NCBI RefSeq assembly: GCF_003688625.1
Contig: NZ_RCWY01000002.1
Span: forward strand, 992,001-1,056,000
From: Sphingomonas sp. PP-CE-3A-406
Lineage (GTDB): Bacteria; Pseudomonadota; Alphaproteobacteria; Sphingomonadales; Sphingomonadaceae
DNA length: 64,000 nucleotides
Direction: 5' to 3'
Shown here: positions 51,433-59,986 of the stretch, in pieces
How the letters are laid out: every line of letters starts with the position of its first letter
Numbering within the stretch: the stretch's first letter is position 1
The notes under the pieces: model-generated
Seen by the model: only the letters and a program-made list of their open reading frames with translations
What the model was told of the DNA's origin: nothing
Databases searched by the model: none
Translations under genes and position numbers: made by a program

Positions 51433-52619
51433 TCACGGTTGCCGGCGGGCTTTACGTTGAGCGGTGCATCGAACCGCGGTGGGATGACGCCTATGGCTCG
51501 GGTGGCCGAGCAGCGGCTGCACTGAGCGGCGCGGTTCCGGGCATTAAGCTCCACACTTATCGAAACACTAGTCTCGAAGATGCAGAAGCCAGCTTGAAGT
51601 CGGCTTATGGCATCTTCGTCGATGGACCGATGGCGGATCGAGAGATCTCCTTCGATTATTTCCACTCGCTGGCGACACCCATTATTACACCCAGACCAGA
51701 CGCGATCGCGCGCCATCCGCACTTCGAGGTCAGCGACGATATAGTGCTGCGCTTCGGAATGTTGGAAGGCGACGCGAAGGTATCGGCGAAGGTCGCGGTC
51801 TATGATCCGCAGTCAGCGTTCGATCCCCGTCCGTTTGCGGAGAATGGATCGCGCGCGGACAAGCTCGCTGTCATTCTGAACCGCCAGGAGGCGCGCCAGT
51901 TCTCCGGCGAGGATGACCCTCGAGAGGGTGTCGCAGCGCTATTGGAGCGAAACGAAGCGGACGTCGTAGTTCTCAAGATGGGCGGCCATGGCGCATTTGT
52001 CGCCACGCGAGACGGTCAGTGGCAGGTGCCGGCATACCGCAGTGAGACCGTATTCAAGATTGGCTCGGGAGACGTATTTTCGGCTGCTTTCACGCAGTTC
52101 TGGGCGCTTGAGCAGCGTTCGCCGGCGGAGGCCGCTGACTTGGCTTCGCGCGCGACCTGTCATTATGTGAACACGCATGGACTGCCCATCCCGTCGGCAG
52201 ACGCCCTGATGACTCTCGCAGCAGAGCCCGTCATCCCAGGCACTGGCAAGATCTACATCGCTGCACCGTTCTTCAACCTGGCAGAGCGTTGGGTGGTTGA
52301 GGAGGTTCGCAACCAGTTGCTCGCTATGAATGTCCCGGTATTTTCACCGCTACACGACGTCGGCGAAGGCCCCGGGGAGGTGGTGGCCCCTCTAGATTTG
52401 CAGGGGCTCGATGAATGCCAGGCTGTATTGGCCATCCTCAATGGCGCGGACGCCGGGACGATCTTCGAGATTGGTTATGCGGTCGCGCGCGGCATTCCGG
52501 TCGTGGGCTTGGCGCAAAATATGCGTCCCGAGGATGTGAAGATGCCAGCGGGCAGCGGCTGTCGCATCGTGGGTGATCTGGTGTCAGCAATCTACCACGC
52601 TGTATGGGCGCTGCGATGA
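51429..52619 (+). CDS. PfkB-type kinase fused to nucleoside 2-deoxyribosyltransferase
   Basis: 396 residues from a GTG overlapping the previous stop (GTGA). Residues about 1-255 are a PfkB sugar/nucleoside kinase: VVVLKMGGHGAFVATRDGQW and the catalytic-Asp motif FKIGSGDVFSAAFTQF. Residues about 275-396 are a nucleoside deoxyribosyltransferase-like domain: GKIYIAAPFFNLAERWVVEE, LDECQAVLAILNGADAGTIF then EIGYAVARGIPVVGL, with the catalytic Glu. Together they could phosphorylate and exchange or cleave a nucleoside's base. Fusion of the two domains is uncommon, and its place between an OGG-like and a QueC-like enzyme points to base chemistry. Confidence 0.88.
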   Translation: MITVAGGLYVERCIEPRWDDAYGSGGRAAAALSGAVPGIKLHTYRNTSLEDAEASLKSAYGIFVDGPMADREISFDYFHSLATPIITPRPDAIARHPHFEVSDDIVLRFGMLEGDAKVSAKVAVYDPQSAFDPRPFAENGSRADKLAVILNRQEARQFSGEDDPREGVAALLERNEADVVVLKMGGHGAFVATRDGQWQVPAYRSETVFKIGSGDVFSAAFTQFWALEQRSPAEAADLASRATCHYVNTHGLPIPSADALMTLAAEPVIPGTGKIYIAAPFFNLAERWVVEEVRNQLLAMNVPVFSPLHDVGEGPGEVVAPLDLQGLDECQAVLAILNGADAGTIFEIGYAVARGIPVVGLAQNMRPEDVKMPAGSGCRIVGDLVSAIYHAVWALR

Positions 52620-53209
52620 GAGCGGTGCTGCTTTCGGGCGGTGTGGATTCGATTGCGCTGACATATTGGCAGCGGCCTGAATTTGCGATCACCATCGACT
52701 ATGGCCAGCGCGCGGCCGAGACTGAACTCGCCGCCGCGGCTCACATCGCCGGTTTGCTTGGTACCAAACATGAGATCATCCAGGTCGATTGCAGTTCGCT
52801 GGGGTCAGGCGACATGGCCGCTCAGCCAGCCTCCGTCCACGCCCCGGTTCCAGAATGGTGGCCATTTCGAAATCAGTTGCTCTTGACGCTGGCGGGCATG
52901 CGAGCGACGGCCATAGGCGTCAACGAGCTGATGCTTGGCTCGGTGGCATCTGACGGTTCTCATGCTGACGGCAGGCCTGAGTTTTACACTCAGGTCGATA
53001 CTCTCATGGCGATGCAGGAAGGCGCGATTCGCGTGACGGCACCCGCGGTGGGCATGTCGACGGTCGAGCTTGTGCAGCGTTCTGGTGCACCGCGCGAGAT
53101 CATCGGTTGGGCACATTCCTGCCATACGGGCCTCTTGGCGTGTGGCGGCTGTCGCGGGTGCGTGAAGCACTACGAGGTGATGCGAGACCTGTATGGCGAG
53201 CCATACTGA
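52616..53209 (+). CDS. QueC-like 7-cyano-7-deazaguanine synthase homologue
   Basis: 197 residues from the ATG overlapping the previous stop (ATGA). The PP-loop is AVLLSGGVDSIALTY. The C-terminal zinc site has four Cys (SCHTGLLACGGCRGCVKHYE) as in QueC. QueC converts 7-carboxy-7-deazaguanine to preQ0 with ATP and ammonia. This copy is divergent and short, and no queuosine genes (queD, queE, folE) are near, so it is unlikely to be the housekeeping enzyme. QueC homologues are accessory genes in type IV CBASS and Qat defence systems. It overlaps the next gene by 17 bases. Confidence 0.88.
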   Translation: MRAVLLSGGVDSIALTYWQRPEFAITIDYGQRAAETELAAAAHIAGLLGTKHEIIQVDCSSLGSGDMAAQPASVHAPVPEWWPFRNQLLLTLAGMRATAIGVNELMLGSVASDGSHADGRPEFYTQVDTLMAMQEGAIRVTAPAVGMSTVELVQRSGAPREIIGWAHSCHTGLLACGGCRGCVKHYEVMRDLYGEPY

Positions 53210-53858
53210 TCCAGAACCGGCTCCCCGGTTTGACGGGAATGCCAGCCGGCGATTGATTGCTTTCGAATCGGTGCAGCTCCTTCCCCGCGACGTGCGTGCG
53301 CCAGATACGAACTTTTTGGATGTGTTGGGATCTCGGCGGTCTGGCGTCGGCGGCCCGCTGGGCATTGACGATCTCTCTGCTCTCTTATGGCATTCGACCG
53401 CTTTGCGCAGCCGGACACCAGGGCGGTTTGGTGTGTCTGCCGAGAGCAGAAGCTCTCCATCGGGGGGCGGGCTTCACCCCATAAAATTGCTCGTCTTACC
53501 GTTGGAGGACAGCATCGCCGGGTTTTACGATGACCGTCAGCATGGCCTTGGTACCGTGGCGACGGCGGCCATAGCGATGAACCGGAAGAGCATCTCCACG
53601 ATACTGGGCCATAGCCGGGGAACAACTGTTCAGTTCGCTGCTGACCGGGCTTTGCTCGATGCCTGCTACGACAATGCGAGCAGCATCCTCTGGCGAGATG
53701 CTGGTGCGCTGGTCGCGACGATGTGCTTGGTTGCAACCGCGCTGGGTATTGCCGCCTGCCCGGTTGGACGAGTCGGCGATGACGTCGTGGACGCGACAGG
53801 TGTCATGGAAGGCTTTGTTGGAGCCGGTGCAGTCCACTTTGGGGGAAGCATTAAATAG
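53193..53858 (+). CDS. SagB/ThcOx-type nitroreductase-like flavoprotein
   Basis: 221 residues. The flavin-binding signature AESRSSPSGGGLHPIKLLVL matches the R-x-S-P-S-G-G-x-H-P motif of SagB/ThcOx dehydrogenases. ALLWHSTALR precedes it, and the C-terminal half (ATMCLVATALGIAACPVGRV) is the nitroreductase core. SagB enzymes oxidise azolines in modified peptides; no cyclodehydratase or precursor peptide for thiazole/oxazole synthesis is nearby. Here it may carry out a redox step on the product of the QueC-like/NDT enzymes. It is the last gene of the operon; repeats follow. Confidence 0.85.
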   Translation: MASHTDPEPAPRFDGNASRRLIAFESVQLLPRDVRAPDTNFLDVLGSRRSGVGGPLGIDDLSALLWHSTALRSRTPGRFGVSAESRSSPSGGGLHPIKLLVLPLEDSIAGFYDDRQHGLGTVATAAIAMNRKSISTILGHSRGTTVQFAADRALLDACYDNASSILWRDAGALVATMCLVATALGIAACPVGRVGDDVVDATGVMEGFVGAGAVHFGGSIK

Positions 53859-54027
53859 CGCTTTGCGCTCGAGCTGCCGCCTTCACGTAATCCAGTATGG
53901 GTCTCGCGTGATATCATTTATTGGCGCTTGCAGGTGTACCGATGACTGTCATCTAGGCTGGTAGAGAAGCGTGCCTAGACAGCTTTACTTTAACCTCGAC
54001 AGTTGACACACATATGCCGAGAGTAAG

Positions 54028-54100
54028 GTGAACGAACGACCGGTCTCAGGATAAGTGGCTGGAAGGCGCAACGGCCGATTATGAGACGCGTTGCTGCCAG
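54028..54100 (+). repeat. Dispersed GTCCG/TTGGG repeat, diverged copy
   Basis: GTGAACGAACGACCGGTCTC then AGGATAAGTGGCTGG and CAACGGCCGATTATGAGACG. A+B arrangement, plus orientation, diverged at TTGGG. Confidence 0.5.
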
Positions 54101-54184
54101 ACGATGTGACAGCGAAAGAGTGGCAGGTTTCGGCAGAAGCTGTTGTTCAAAGCGCGATCGGCGTACGATGCCTTCTGGTCGTGA

Positions 54185-54261
54185 GCTGCCGCGCAGCCGT
54201 GACCCCCTTATGGCCATTCACCAGCTCTCTTCCGCTAGTTAGATTTAGCCGCTCGTTCACG
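54185..54261 (-). repeat. Dispersed GTCCG/TTGGG repeat copy
   Basis: Minus strand: GTGAACGAGCGGCTAAATC, TAACTAGCGG, spacer, then GAATGGCCATAAGGGGGTC. Opposite orientation to the copy 80 bases to its left. Confidence 0.55.
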
Positions 54262-54383
54262 TTTACCGCTCAGCGCTATATGCGCTGCCAAAATGCCACT
54301 AGAGTGCGGAACATGGAGCTTTGAGGTTGTTCGCTGCGGCGGAATCATGCTCTGTTGCACACTATGTTTGAGATGAATAAATC

Positions 54384-54983
54384 ATGAGTGATGTGCTGGA
54401 CGGCCTATCCCTAGGAAAGATTCCGGTGGCAGGCACCAAACGACGTTCCTTTGGCGCTCAGCTGAATGGCCAAGTTTATCGAATAGGACGTGTTTGGGCC
54501 AATCGCGCATTCGTTGTCGTGCAGGAAAACCTCCGTCTACTATATGTCCATCGCGACTACGGAAACTATGCGGCTGTCGCTCGACGAGTTTTTGACAAAG
54601 ACGATGTCACATATGATTACGATCACGTCCTTGGCCGAGCGCTTTGCAAGCAGCAAGGCTTCGACTACATATTAATAACGCGGCTTGACCAAACCGCCAA
54701 CCGCTCCCACGGCAGTCTAGAGCGTCCCCAAACAGCGGGTCAACTAGCTGGCAAAAAATTCATCACTTTAGACAAGTTCTGCTTCGCCGATGACCGCATA
54801 TTCTATAAAATGCTTGGAGTGCCATATCGTAATGTGCCGCTGCGTAGCCGTATCCCTGGATACAACCTCGTCAAGGAACACCAGCGGCAGGTGACGCCTG
54901 TGCAAGCGCGCCTAATTCGTCACGCCCTAGGAATGACGCATAATCGGCTTAATCTTAGTGGGCTTACGCCGATCAACCGGTGA
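54384..54983 (+). CDS. Protein of unknown function in the accessory region
   Basis: 199 residues, no signal peptide or membrane helix. Noticeable segments are RAFVVVQENLRLLYVHRDYG, DVTYDYDHVLGRALCKQQGF then DYILITRLDQTANRSHGSLE, and a basic C-terminus (RHALGMTHNRLNLSGLTPIN). The DxDH/HGS pattern could be catalytic but I recognise no family. GC content is lower than in flanking genes, supporting transfer. It lies 525 bases downstream of the QueC operon in the same orientation, so a separate promoter is likely. Confidence 0.68.
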   Translation: MSDVLDGLSLGKIPVAGTKRRSFGAQLNGQVYRIGRVWANRAFVVVQENLRLLYVHRDYGNYAAVARRVFDKDDVTYDYDHVLGRALCKQQGFDYILITRLDQTANRSHGSLERPQTAGQLAGKKFITLDKFCFADDRIFYKMLGVPYRNVPLRSRIPGYNLVKEHQRQVTPVQARLIRHALGMTHNRLNLSGLTPINR

Positions 54984-55008
54984 TTACCTCACATGTACCG
55001 CCATTAGC

Positions 55009-55072
55009 GTTACGACCCACTTGCGGTCATTCGCGGCCTCTTTCTGGCTCCCCAACTTCTGCCATCCATTCA
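55009..55072 (-). repeat. Dispersed GTCCG/TTGGG repeat copy
   Basis: Minus strand: GAATGGATGGCAGAAGTTGG, GGAGCC, spacer, then GAATGACCGCAAGTGGGTCG. It separates the accessory region from the VOC gene. Confidence 0.6.
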
Positions 55073-55165
55073 GTATTGCAGCAGAGAAGGTGCTGAGCCT
55101 CGGCCCTGCACGCTGACTCGCCAGCTTTCAAAGGATGATGAGGCGGCAAAGCTTTTGCCGGCCCA

Positions 55166-55627
55166 TTAACGGGCTGTCGGCTGCATAAGCTCTATCGTGA
55201 TATGATCGGGGCCTGAAACGTAGGCCACCAACGTTCCCTTCCGTGGACCACCTGGGATCGGCAGCGGATTACCTTTCGCCTTCCATCCTGCTGCCTCGAC
55301 ACGGGCAATGGCGACATGAATGTCCTTTACGGTCAGAGCCAGGTGGGCCGCTCCGATCGATCCCGCGCCGCTGGGCACCGTCCCGTTCTGGAGCCCGTTT
55401 GAATATTCCAACAGTTCGACCACGTAGCCGTCTTGTGCCTTGACGATTGCCGTTCTCACTTTCGGATCATCGACACCTGTCACCTGATGCAGGAAGTCGC
55501 CCCCCATCTCCGATTGCCGCTCAAGTGTGAAACCGAGCGCTCCCGTCCAGAACCGAACGGCTTCGTCCAAAGAAGACACAGCGAAGCCTGTGTGGTCCAC
55601 GGCAATTACGTTTGTGGCGTCCGTCAT
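55166..55627 (-). CDS. VOC family (glyoxalase/dioxygenase-like) protein
   Basis: 153 residues from the ATG at 55627 (GAGAGGGC upstream); the frame extends 30 codons further without support. The two beta-alpha-beta modules carry the usual metal ligands: His in VDHTGFAVSSLDE, Glu in VVELLEYSN, His in GAAHLALTVKDIH and Glu in HITIELMQP. These match glyoxalase I-like or catechol-type VOC enzymes. Substrate is unknown. It is monocistronic and flanked by repeats on both sides. Confidence 0.85.
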   Translation of the reverse strand: MTDATNVIAVDHTGFAVSSLDEAVRFWTGALGFTLERQSEMGGDFLHQVTGVDDPKVRTAIVKAQDGYVVELLEYSNGLQNGTVPSGAGSIGAAHLALTVKDIHVAIARVEAAGWKAKGNPLPIPGGPRKGTLVAYVSGPDHITIELMQPTAR

Positions 55628-55866
55628 TACTGCCCTCTCACTGGTATGCCGCCCGTGCTTACCACGCGACCGTTCACCATCGTAAACCGCTTTCCCTAAA
55701 CCCTTTCCCGCATACACTTTCCCAACATGGGCTGGTGGACACGGAGAAACGGAAAGGCTTTGAGCCTTTTAAAGCAGCGAGTTCCAAGATGCGAAAGACC
55801 TTGGGAGCAGACGAGCGTGATCATGCAGCGATCAGGCGACCAGCGGCCGCGGAGACCAACAAAAGG

Positions 55867-55916
55867 ACGCCCGCGCCCCTTACCTTGCTTCTTAACTTCG
55901 GGCGCTGGTTCATCAT
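55867..55916 (-). repeat. Dispersed GTCCG/TTGGG repeat, A module
   Basis: Minus strand: ATGATGAACCAGCGCCCG, AAGTTAAGAAGC, then GGTAAGGGGCGCGGGCG. It lies between the VOC gene promoter region and the nitronate monooxygenase 3' end. Confidence 0.55.
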
Positions 55917-55984
55917 GATTTGAGGCTTTCAGTACGCTGAAAGGTCTGCTTATACGGCTTCTAGTGGGGAAACGGCCAGTCCGA

Positions 55985-57073
55985 TCAAGGAACGTCGCAA
56001 CGCTCAACCGAGCCTCTAATCCGTCGCAATTCAAATTCCTCTCGCAGCACCCTGACCAAGGCTGCTGCCGGCATGGCACGAGAAAGCGGCGCACCTTGCC
56101 CCGCCCATTGCGCTCCGAAACCGTGCTCGCCTTGCGCCTTGGCAGCCGCGTGCAAGGCCTTTCCCGCATCATAGGCGATAGGATAATCAGGCGGTCGGCG
56201 TTCATCAACCGACTGACTCAGAGCCGTGAACCGGTTGGCCAGCGCACGCGCGGGTCGACCAGAAATTAGCGAAGTGAGGACGGTGTGGTAAGCGCCCTCA
56301 CCGGTGAGGGCCGCCCGGTATGCATCGTCTGCGGCCGACTCCGGGCACGCGACAAAGGCAGTTCCCAGTTGCGCTGCCGATGCGCCCAGGTCGAGCGCCG
56401 CGGCGATGCCGGCGCCGTCCATTATCCCGCCAGCAGCGATGATTGGTAGGTTGTTCTTGCGCACCAGGAGCCGGGTCAGCGCGAATACGCCGAGCGCGTC
56501 GTCAGGCGCGATGGGGTCGAAGACACCCCGATGCCCGCCAGCCTCGATCCCTTGCGCGACCACCGCATCGATCCCGGCGGCCTCGATCGCGTGTGCTTCG
56601 TTGAGGCTGGTTGCGGTCGCCATGAGATAGATACCACGCGCTCGCAACGCCGAGAGCACGTCGGCGGACGGCAACCCGAAGTGGAAGCTAACCACTGGCG
56701 GCGCGAGGTCGAGCAGTACCGCCACCATGTCGGGATCATCTGCGAAGCTCTTGTAGATGGTCATGAGTGCCGTCGGGGGTTGTGCGCCGTACTCGGCGAA
56801 CAGCGGGGCAAGCCAATCCAGCCATTGCGCTTCCCGCGACAGATCGGCCTTTGGGCCAGCGTGGACGAAGACGTTGACGTTGAACGCGCGGGTCGTGCTG
56901 CTGCGCACCTCCTCGATCATTGCCCGTGCGCCGGCGGCGTCGGTCGCGCCTACTCCGATCGATCCCAAGGCTCCCGCCTCGGATACCGCTGCCGCCAGCG
57001 AAGGTGTGGCGACGCCTGCCATCGGCGCCTGGATCAAGGGCACCGAGAGTTCAAACCGATCGATGAGAGACAT
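55985..57073 (-). CDS. Nitronate monooxygenase (2-nitropropane dioxygenase family)
   Basis: 362 residues from Met at 57073; a GTG-type start at 57100 would add 9. An FMN-dependent TIM barrel: VPLIQAPMAGVATPSLAAAV at the N-terminus, GIDAVVAQGIEAGGHRGVFD with the catalytic His, and IIAAGGIMDGAGIAAALDLG plus GASAAQLGTAFVACPESAAD for phosphate binding. The family oxidises toxic nitronates such as propionate-3-nitronate. It lies upstream of the LysR gene on the same strand, after 307 bases of spacer, and beside PPOX/VOC genes that share a detoxification theme. Confidence 0.92.
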   Translation of the reverse strand: MSLIDRFELSVPLIQAPMAGVATPSLAAAVSEAGALGSIGVGATDAAGARAMIEEVRSSTTRAFNVNVFVHAGPKADLSREAQWLDWLAPLFAEYGAQPPTALMTIYKSFADDPDMVAVLLDLAPPVVSFHFGLPSADVLSALRARGIYLMATATSLNEAHAIEAAGIDAVVAQGIEAGGHRGVFDPIAPDDALGVFALTRLLVRKNNLPIIAAGGIMDGAGIAAALDLGASAAQLGTAFVACPESAADDAYRAALTGEGAYHTVLTSLISGRPARALANRFTALSQSVDERRPPDYPIAYDAGKALHAAAKAQGEHGFGAQWAGQGAPLSRAMPAAALVRVLREEFELRRIRGSVERCDVP

Positions 57074-57380
57074 ACCTACGCCGGATCCGGTTTTGAACAA
57101 TTGTCCGCTTATGACTACGCCAGCGCATTAAGTGAATGGCGCCAGGTGGGCTAGGTGCGGATCGTCTGCCCTTCAACCGCTCCGACCCAGAAAGCGACAT
57201 TGCCGAACCGCTCTCGCCCATCCACACATTTGCAGTTCGTTCAGGCGCCGGCGACGCCGCGATCAATGGGCGAACGCCGCCGGAACGCCGCCGGCCTGCG
57301 TTTGAGCCTTCACCGGGAGGAATGCTGAAATGGAAATCTGCCGAGCCTTCGCCGCGAAATAGCTTGTCCGGCGGTCCCGG
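57074..57380. other. Spacer between LysR and nitronate monooxygenase genes
   Basis: 307 bases without a gene. It carries a diverged B-type unit of the dispersed repeat on the minus strand at about 57176-57203 (AATGTCGCTTTCTGGGTCG followed by GAGCGG) and presumably the nitronate monooxygenase promoter. Confidence 0.4.
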
Positions 57381-58274
57381 TCAGGACCACACGCCCCGCC
57401 GCCCCTGTTCCCGCATCGCGTCGATGAACACCCTGACCGCGGGCATAGCGGCTCGACCGGGATCATAGAGCAGGCTTACCGGCATGGCGGACGGAGCATG
57501 ATCGGCCAAAACCTCAATGAGTCGCCCGCTCGCGATATGCGCGGCCGACTGGTAACTCAGTACATTGGCAAGGCCGACGCCTGCTTCCGCAGCAGCGAGG
57601 ATCGCATCGATGCCGTTGACGGTCAGGCGGGGGACGATTTCCAACAGCCTCTCGCCGCGCGCGCCAAACGACCATCGGGTGCCGGCGCGCACACCACTAC
57701 CCATGATACACCGATGCTGGGCCAGGTCGCCATGATCGATGGGCAAGCCATGTTCGGCAAGATAGCCCGGGCTTGCCACGATGGTCTGACGGACCGAACC
57801 GATCGTCACGGTGCGCAGCGTGCTGTCCGCCAGCGTCCCGATCCGCACCGCCACATCGACACCCTCCTCGACGATGCGGACATTACGATCGAGCAGCATC
57901 ATGCGCGCGTTGAGGCCGGTGTGGCTGGCCAGCAGCGCGCTGATGACCGGCAACACATGCAGCCGCCCGAATATGACCGGCGCAGTTACGTAGAGCTGCC
58001 CCCGGGGAACCGAGCGACCGCCCATGGCGATCTGCTCCGCCTCGCGAATGTCCGCGAGTATGCGCCGCGCCCGATCGAGCAGGCTTGCCCCGTCGTCCGT
58101 CAGGGACACCGCTCGCGTCGAGCGGTGGAACAGCGTCACGCCCAGATGCCGCTCCAGCGCCGCGACCGCACGGGTCACGGCAGGAGGCGACAGATTGAGG
58201 ACGCGTGCCGCAGCCGCGAAGCCGCGCTGCTCTGCCACCGCGACAAAAACGGAAAGGCTCTCGAAGCGGTCCAT
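57381..58274 (-). CDS. LysR-type transcriptional regulator
   Basis: 297 residues from the ATG at 58274 (GGGGA upstream). The N-terminal winged helix-turn-helix is typical: MDRFESLSVFVAVAEQRGFA, then AAARVLNLSPPAVTRAVAAL. The C-terminal effector domain runs about 90-295 (RGQLYVTAPVIFGRLHVLPV; GVGLANVLSYQSAAHIASGR). It is divergent from the PPOX-like gene across 76 bases, so it probably controls that three-gene operon. The effector is unknown. Confidence 0.93.
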   Translation of the reverse strand: MDRFESLSVFVAVAEQRGFAAAARVLNLSPPAVTRAVAALERHLGVTLFHRSTRAVSLTDDGASLLDRARRILADIREAEQIAMGGRSVPRGQLYVTAPVIFGRLHVLPVISALLASHTGLNARMMLLDRNVRIVEEGVDVAVRIGTLADSTLRTVTIGSVRQTIVASPGYLAEHGLPIDHGDLAQHRCIMGSGVRAGTRWSFGARGERLLEIVPRLTVNGIDAILAAAEAGVGLANVLSYQSAAHIASGRLIEVLADHAPSAMPVSLLYDPGRAAMPAVRVFIDAMREQGRRGVWS

Positions 58275-58350
58275 TATTCCCCGTATCGCAATAGTCCGTA
58301 TCAGTAATTGCGAATTATCACATCGCGGGCAACTCGCCATCCTCGTGGCC
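58275..58350. promoter_or_regulatory. Divergent LysR/PPOX promoter region
   Basis: A 76-base spacer with an AT-rich segment at about 58296-58322, including ATCAG-TAATTGCGAAT-TAT, which fits a T-N11-A LysR box. It should hold both promoters. Confidence 0.45.
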
Positions 58351-58959
58351 ATGGCGCAGGCATATCTCCACACCCTTTTCGGACCACGCGCTCGCGCGCT
58401 GCAAGAAGCAGCGGGGTCGCGAGCGTCCTACGCACGCATGGAAGCCGGCGCGGAGACGGTCGACCGGATTACGGCCAAAGAACTTGCGTTCATCGCCGCC
58501 CGCGACAGCTTTTACCTGGCGAGCACGTCCGAAGATGGCTGGCCCTATGTCCAGCATCGCGGCGGGGCAACCGGCTTCGTCCGACACCTCGGGGGCAATT
58601 GTTTCGGGTTCGCCGACTTTCGCGGCAACCGACAATATCTCTCCGTCGCGCATATTGCGGCCGACGACCGGGTTGCGCTGTTCTTAATGGACTATCCGAA
58701 CCGCCGGCGCCTCAAGATCATCGGCCATGCCCACGTGAGCAAAGACCCCGCCGTCATCGCAGCGCTCATGCCGTCCGGCTACGCGGCCGAGCCGGAGCGT
58801 GGCTTTCTGATCGATGTCGTCGGGTTCGACTGGAACTGCCCGCAGCATATCACGCCGCGTTTCACCGAGGCGGAAGTGCGCCGCACTTCCCAGCCGCTCA
58901 TTGACGAGATTGCGGTGCTTCGAGCGCACATCGCTCAACTTGAACGGGGAGCATCATGA
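58351..58959 (+). CDS. PPOX-type pyridoxamine 5'-phosphate oxidase family flavoprotein
   Basis: 202 residues from the ATG at 58351; the open frame continues upstream only across the LysR coding region. Features of the split-barrel flavin fold: AKELAFIAARDSFYLASTSE, DGWPYVQHRGGATGFVRHLG and NRQYLSVAHIAADDRVALFL, then RLKIIGHAHVSKDP. This long variant resembles general stress or F420/FMN-binding reductases. The C-terminal HITPRFTEAEVRRTSQPLID is characteristic of the subfamily. It overlaps the next gene by four bases (ATGA), forming an operon under LysR control. Confidence 0.88.
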   Translation: MAQAYLHTLFGPRARALQEAAGSRASYARMEAGAETVDRITAKELAFIAARDSFYLASTSEDGWPYVQHRGGATGFVRHLGGNCFGFADFRGNRQYLSVAHIAADDRVALFLMDYPNRRRLKIIGHAHVSKDPAVIAALMPSGYAAEPERGFLIDVVGFDWNCPQHITPRFTEAEVRRTSQPLIDEIAVLRAHIAQLERGAS

Positions 58960-59366
58960 CCAGCAAACTCACACGCGGCGTCCACCATGTCGGGCTAACC
59001 GTGCCCAACCTCGATCAGGCACGCGCCTTCTTCTGCGACACGCTCGGATTCGATGAAGTAGGCGGCGTGCCCGACTATCCTGCTATCTTCGTATCGGACG
59101 GCACAATCCTGCTGACCTTGTGGCGCGCGGCCGACCCCGTGACGGCCCGCGCCTTTGACCGGCGCGCCAATATCGGTCTCCATCATCTCTCGCTCTCGGT
59201 CGCCGACGATGCTGCACTGGCAGCGGCGTGGGCCGCCGTGACGGCGCATCCAGAAGTCGTGGTCGACGCAGCGCCGGGCGCCATCCGTCCCGGATCAACG
59301 GCGCGCCACTTCCTGATCCTCATTCCGGGCGGGATCCGTCTGGAGTTTGCCACGCCCTTTGACTGA
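58956..59366 (+). CDS. VOC family (glyoxalase/bleomycin-resistance-like) protein
   Basis: 136 residues; starts in the preceding stop (ATGA). Metal ligands appear in [20 protein letters not shown] (His), [32 protein letters not shown] (His) and [12 protein letters not shown] (Glu). N- and C-terminal halves are paired beta-alpha-beta modules as usual. Substrate unknown; its place after a PPOX flavoprotein suggests removal of an electrophile or a halogenated/nitro compound. Confidence 0.88.
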   Translation: MTSKLTRGVHHVGLTVPNLDQARAFFCDTLGFDEVGGVPDYPAIFVSDGTILLTLWRAADPVTARAFDRRANIGLHHLSLSVADDAALAAAWAAVTAHPEVVVDAAPGAIRPGSTARHFLILIPGGIRLEFATPFD

Positions 59367-59379
59367 AAGGATCCGTTCG

Positions 59380-59844
59380 ATGCCACGACTGCCCCTCCCT
59401 CCCTTCACCCATGAGACTGCGTCGCTAAAGGTCCGCGCCGCCGAGGACGGCTGGAACAGCCGCGATCCAGCGCGGGTCGCGCTCGCCTATACCGAGGACA
59501 GCCAGTGGCGAAACCGGTCTGATTTCCTTCGGGGGCGGGATTCTATCGTCACCTTCCTAACCGCAAAGTGGCGTTGCGAGCACGAGTATCGGCTTATCAA
59601 GGGCCTGTGGGCGCATGACGGCGATCGAATTGCCGTGCGCTTCGCCTATGAGTGGCATGACGATGCCGGCGCGTGGCATCGCTCCTACGGCAATGAGAAT
59701 TGGAAATTCACGCTCGATGGCCTGATGGCGCGCCGGATGGCGAGCATTAACGACGTTCCGATTTCCGAAAAGGGGCGACTGTTCCACTGGCCGCTCGGGC
59801 CACGGCCCGAGGATCATCCGGGGCTGGAGGAACTTGGGCTGTAG
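59380..59844 (+). CDS. DUF1348 (NTF2-like) protein
   Basis: 154 residues from the ATG at 59380 (GAAAGGA upstream). The sequence shows the DUF1348 pattern: [20 protein letters not shown], then [40 protein letters not shown] then [19 protein letters not shown], and a C-terminal [18 protein letters not shown]. Members have an NTF2/SnoaL fold with a conserved polar pocket; their reaction is not established. It is the third gene of the LysR-linked operon, 13 bases after the VOC gene. Confidence 0.88.
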   Translation: MPRLPLPPFTHETASLKVRAAEDGWNSRDPARVALAYTEDSQWRNRSDFLRGRDSIVTFLTAKWRCEHEYRLIKGLWAHDGDRIAVRFAYEWHDDAGAWHRSYGNENWKFTLDGLMARRMASINDVPISEKGRLFHWPLGPRPEDHPGLEELGL

Positions 59845-59986
59845 CTTCAAGCCGTTGTTTTCCTACCGGTCTTGGTTGATGCGCCGTCGGCCAGAGTGTG
59901 GGTGGGTTCCCGACGCTGAGAGGCCGACAGAAAACTGGAAGGCGGCGCCTGTCAGGAAGCCGCTGACGCTGAATAATGCTGTCATC

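Larger units (their letters stand above)
53859..54383. other. 525-bp gene-free spacer after the QueC operon
   Basis: No convincing coding frame. It contains two copies of the dispersed repeat, plus (54028-54100) and minus (54185-54261). The last 100 bases are more AT-rich and probably hold the promoter of the 199-residue gene. Confidence 0.5.

Noticed and set aside
50201..53858. Calling the QueC/OGG operon a type IV CBASS
   Set aside because: No CD-NTase (no G-S and D-x-D nucleotidyltransferase motif), no TGT homologue and no CBASS effector could be found in the window. Shared accessories alone are not sufficient.
53193..53858. A thiazole/oxazole-modified peptide cluster based on the SagB homologue
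   Set aside because: No YcaO/cyclodehydratase or precursor peptide gene is nearby.
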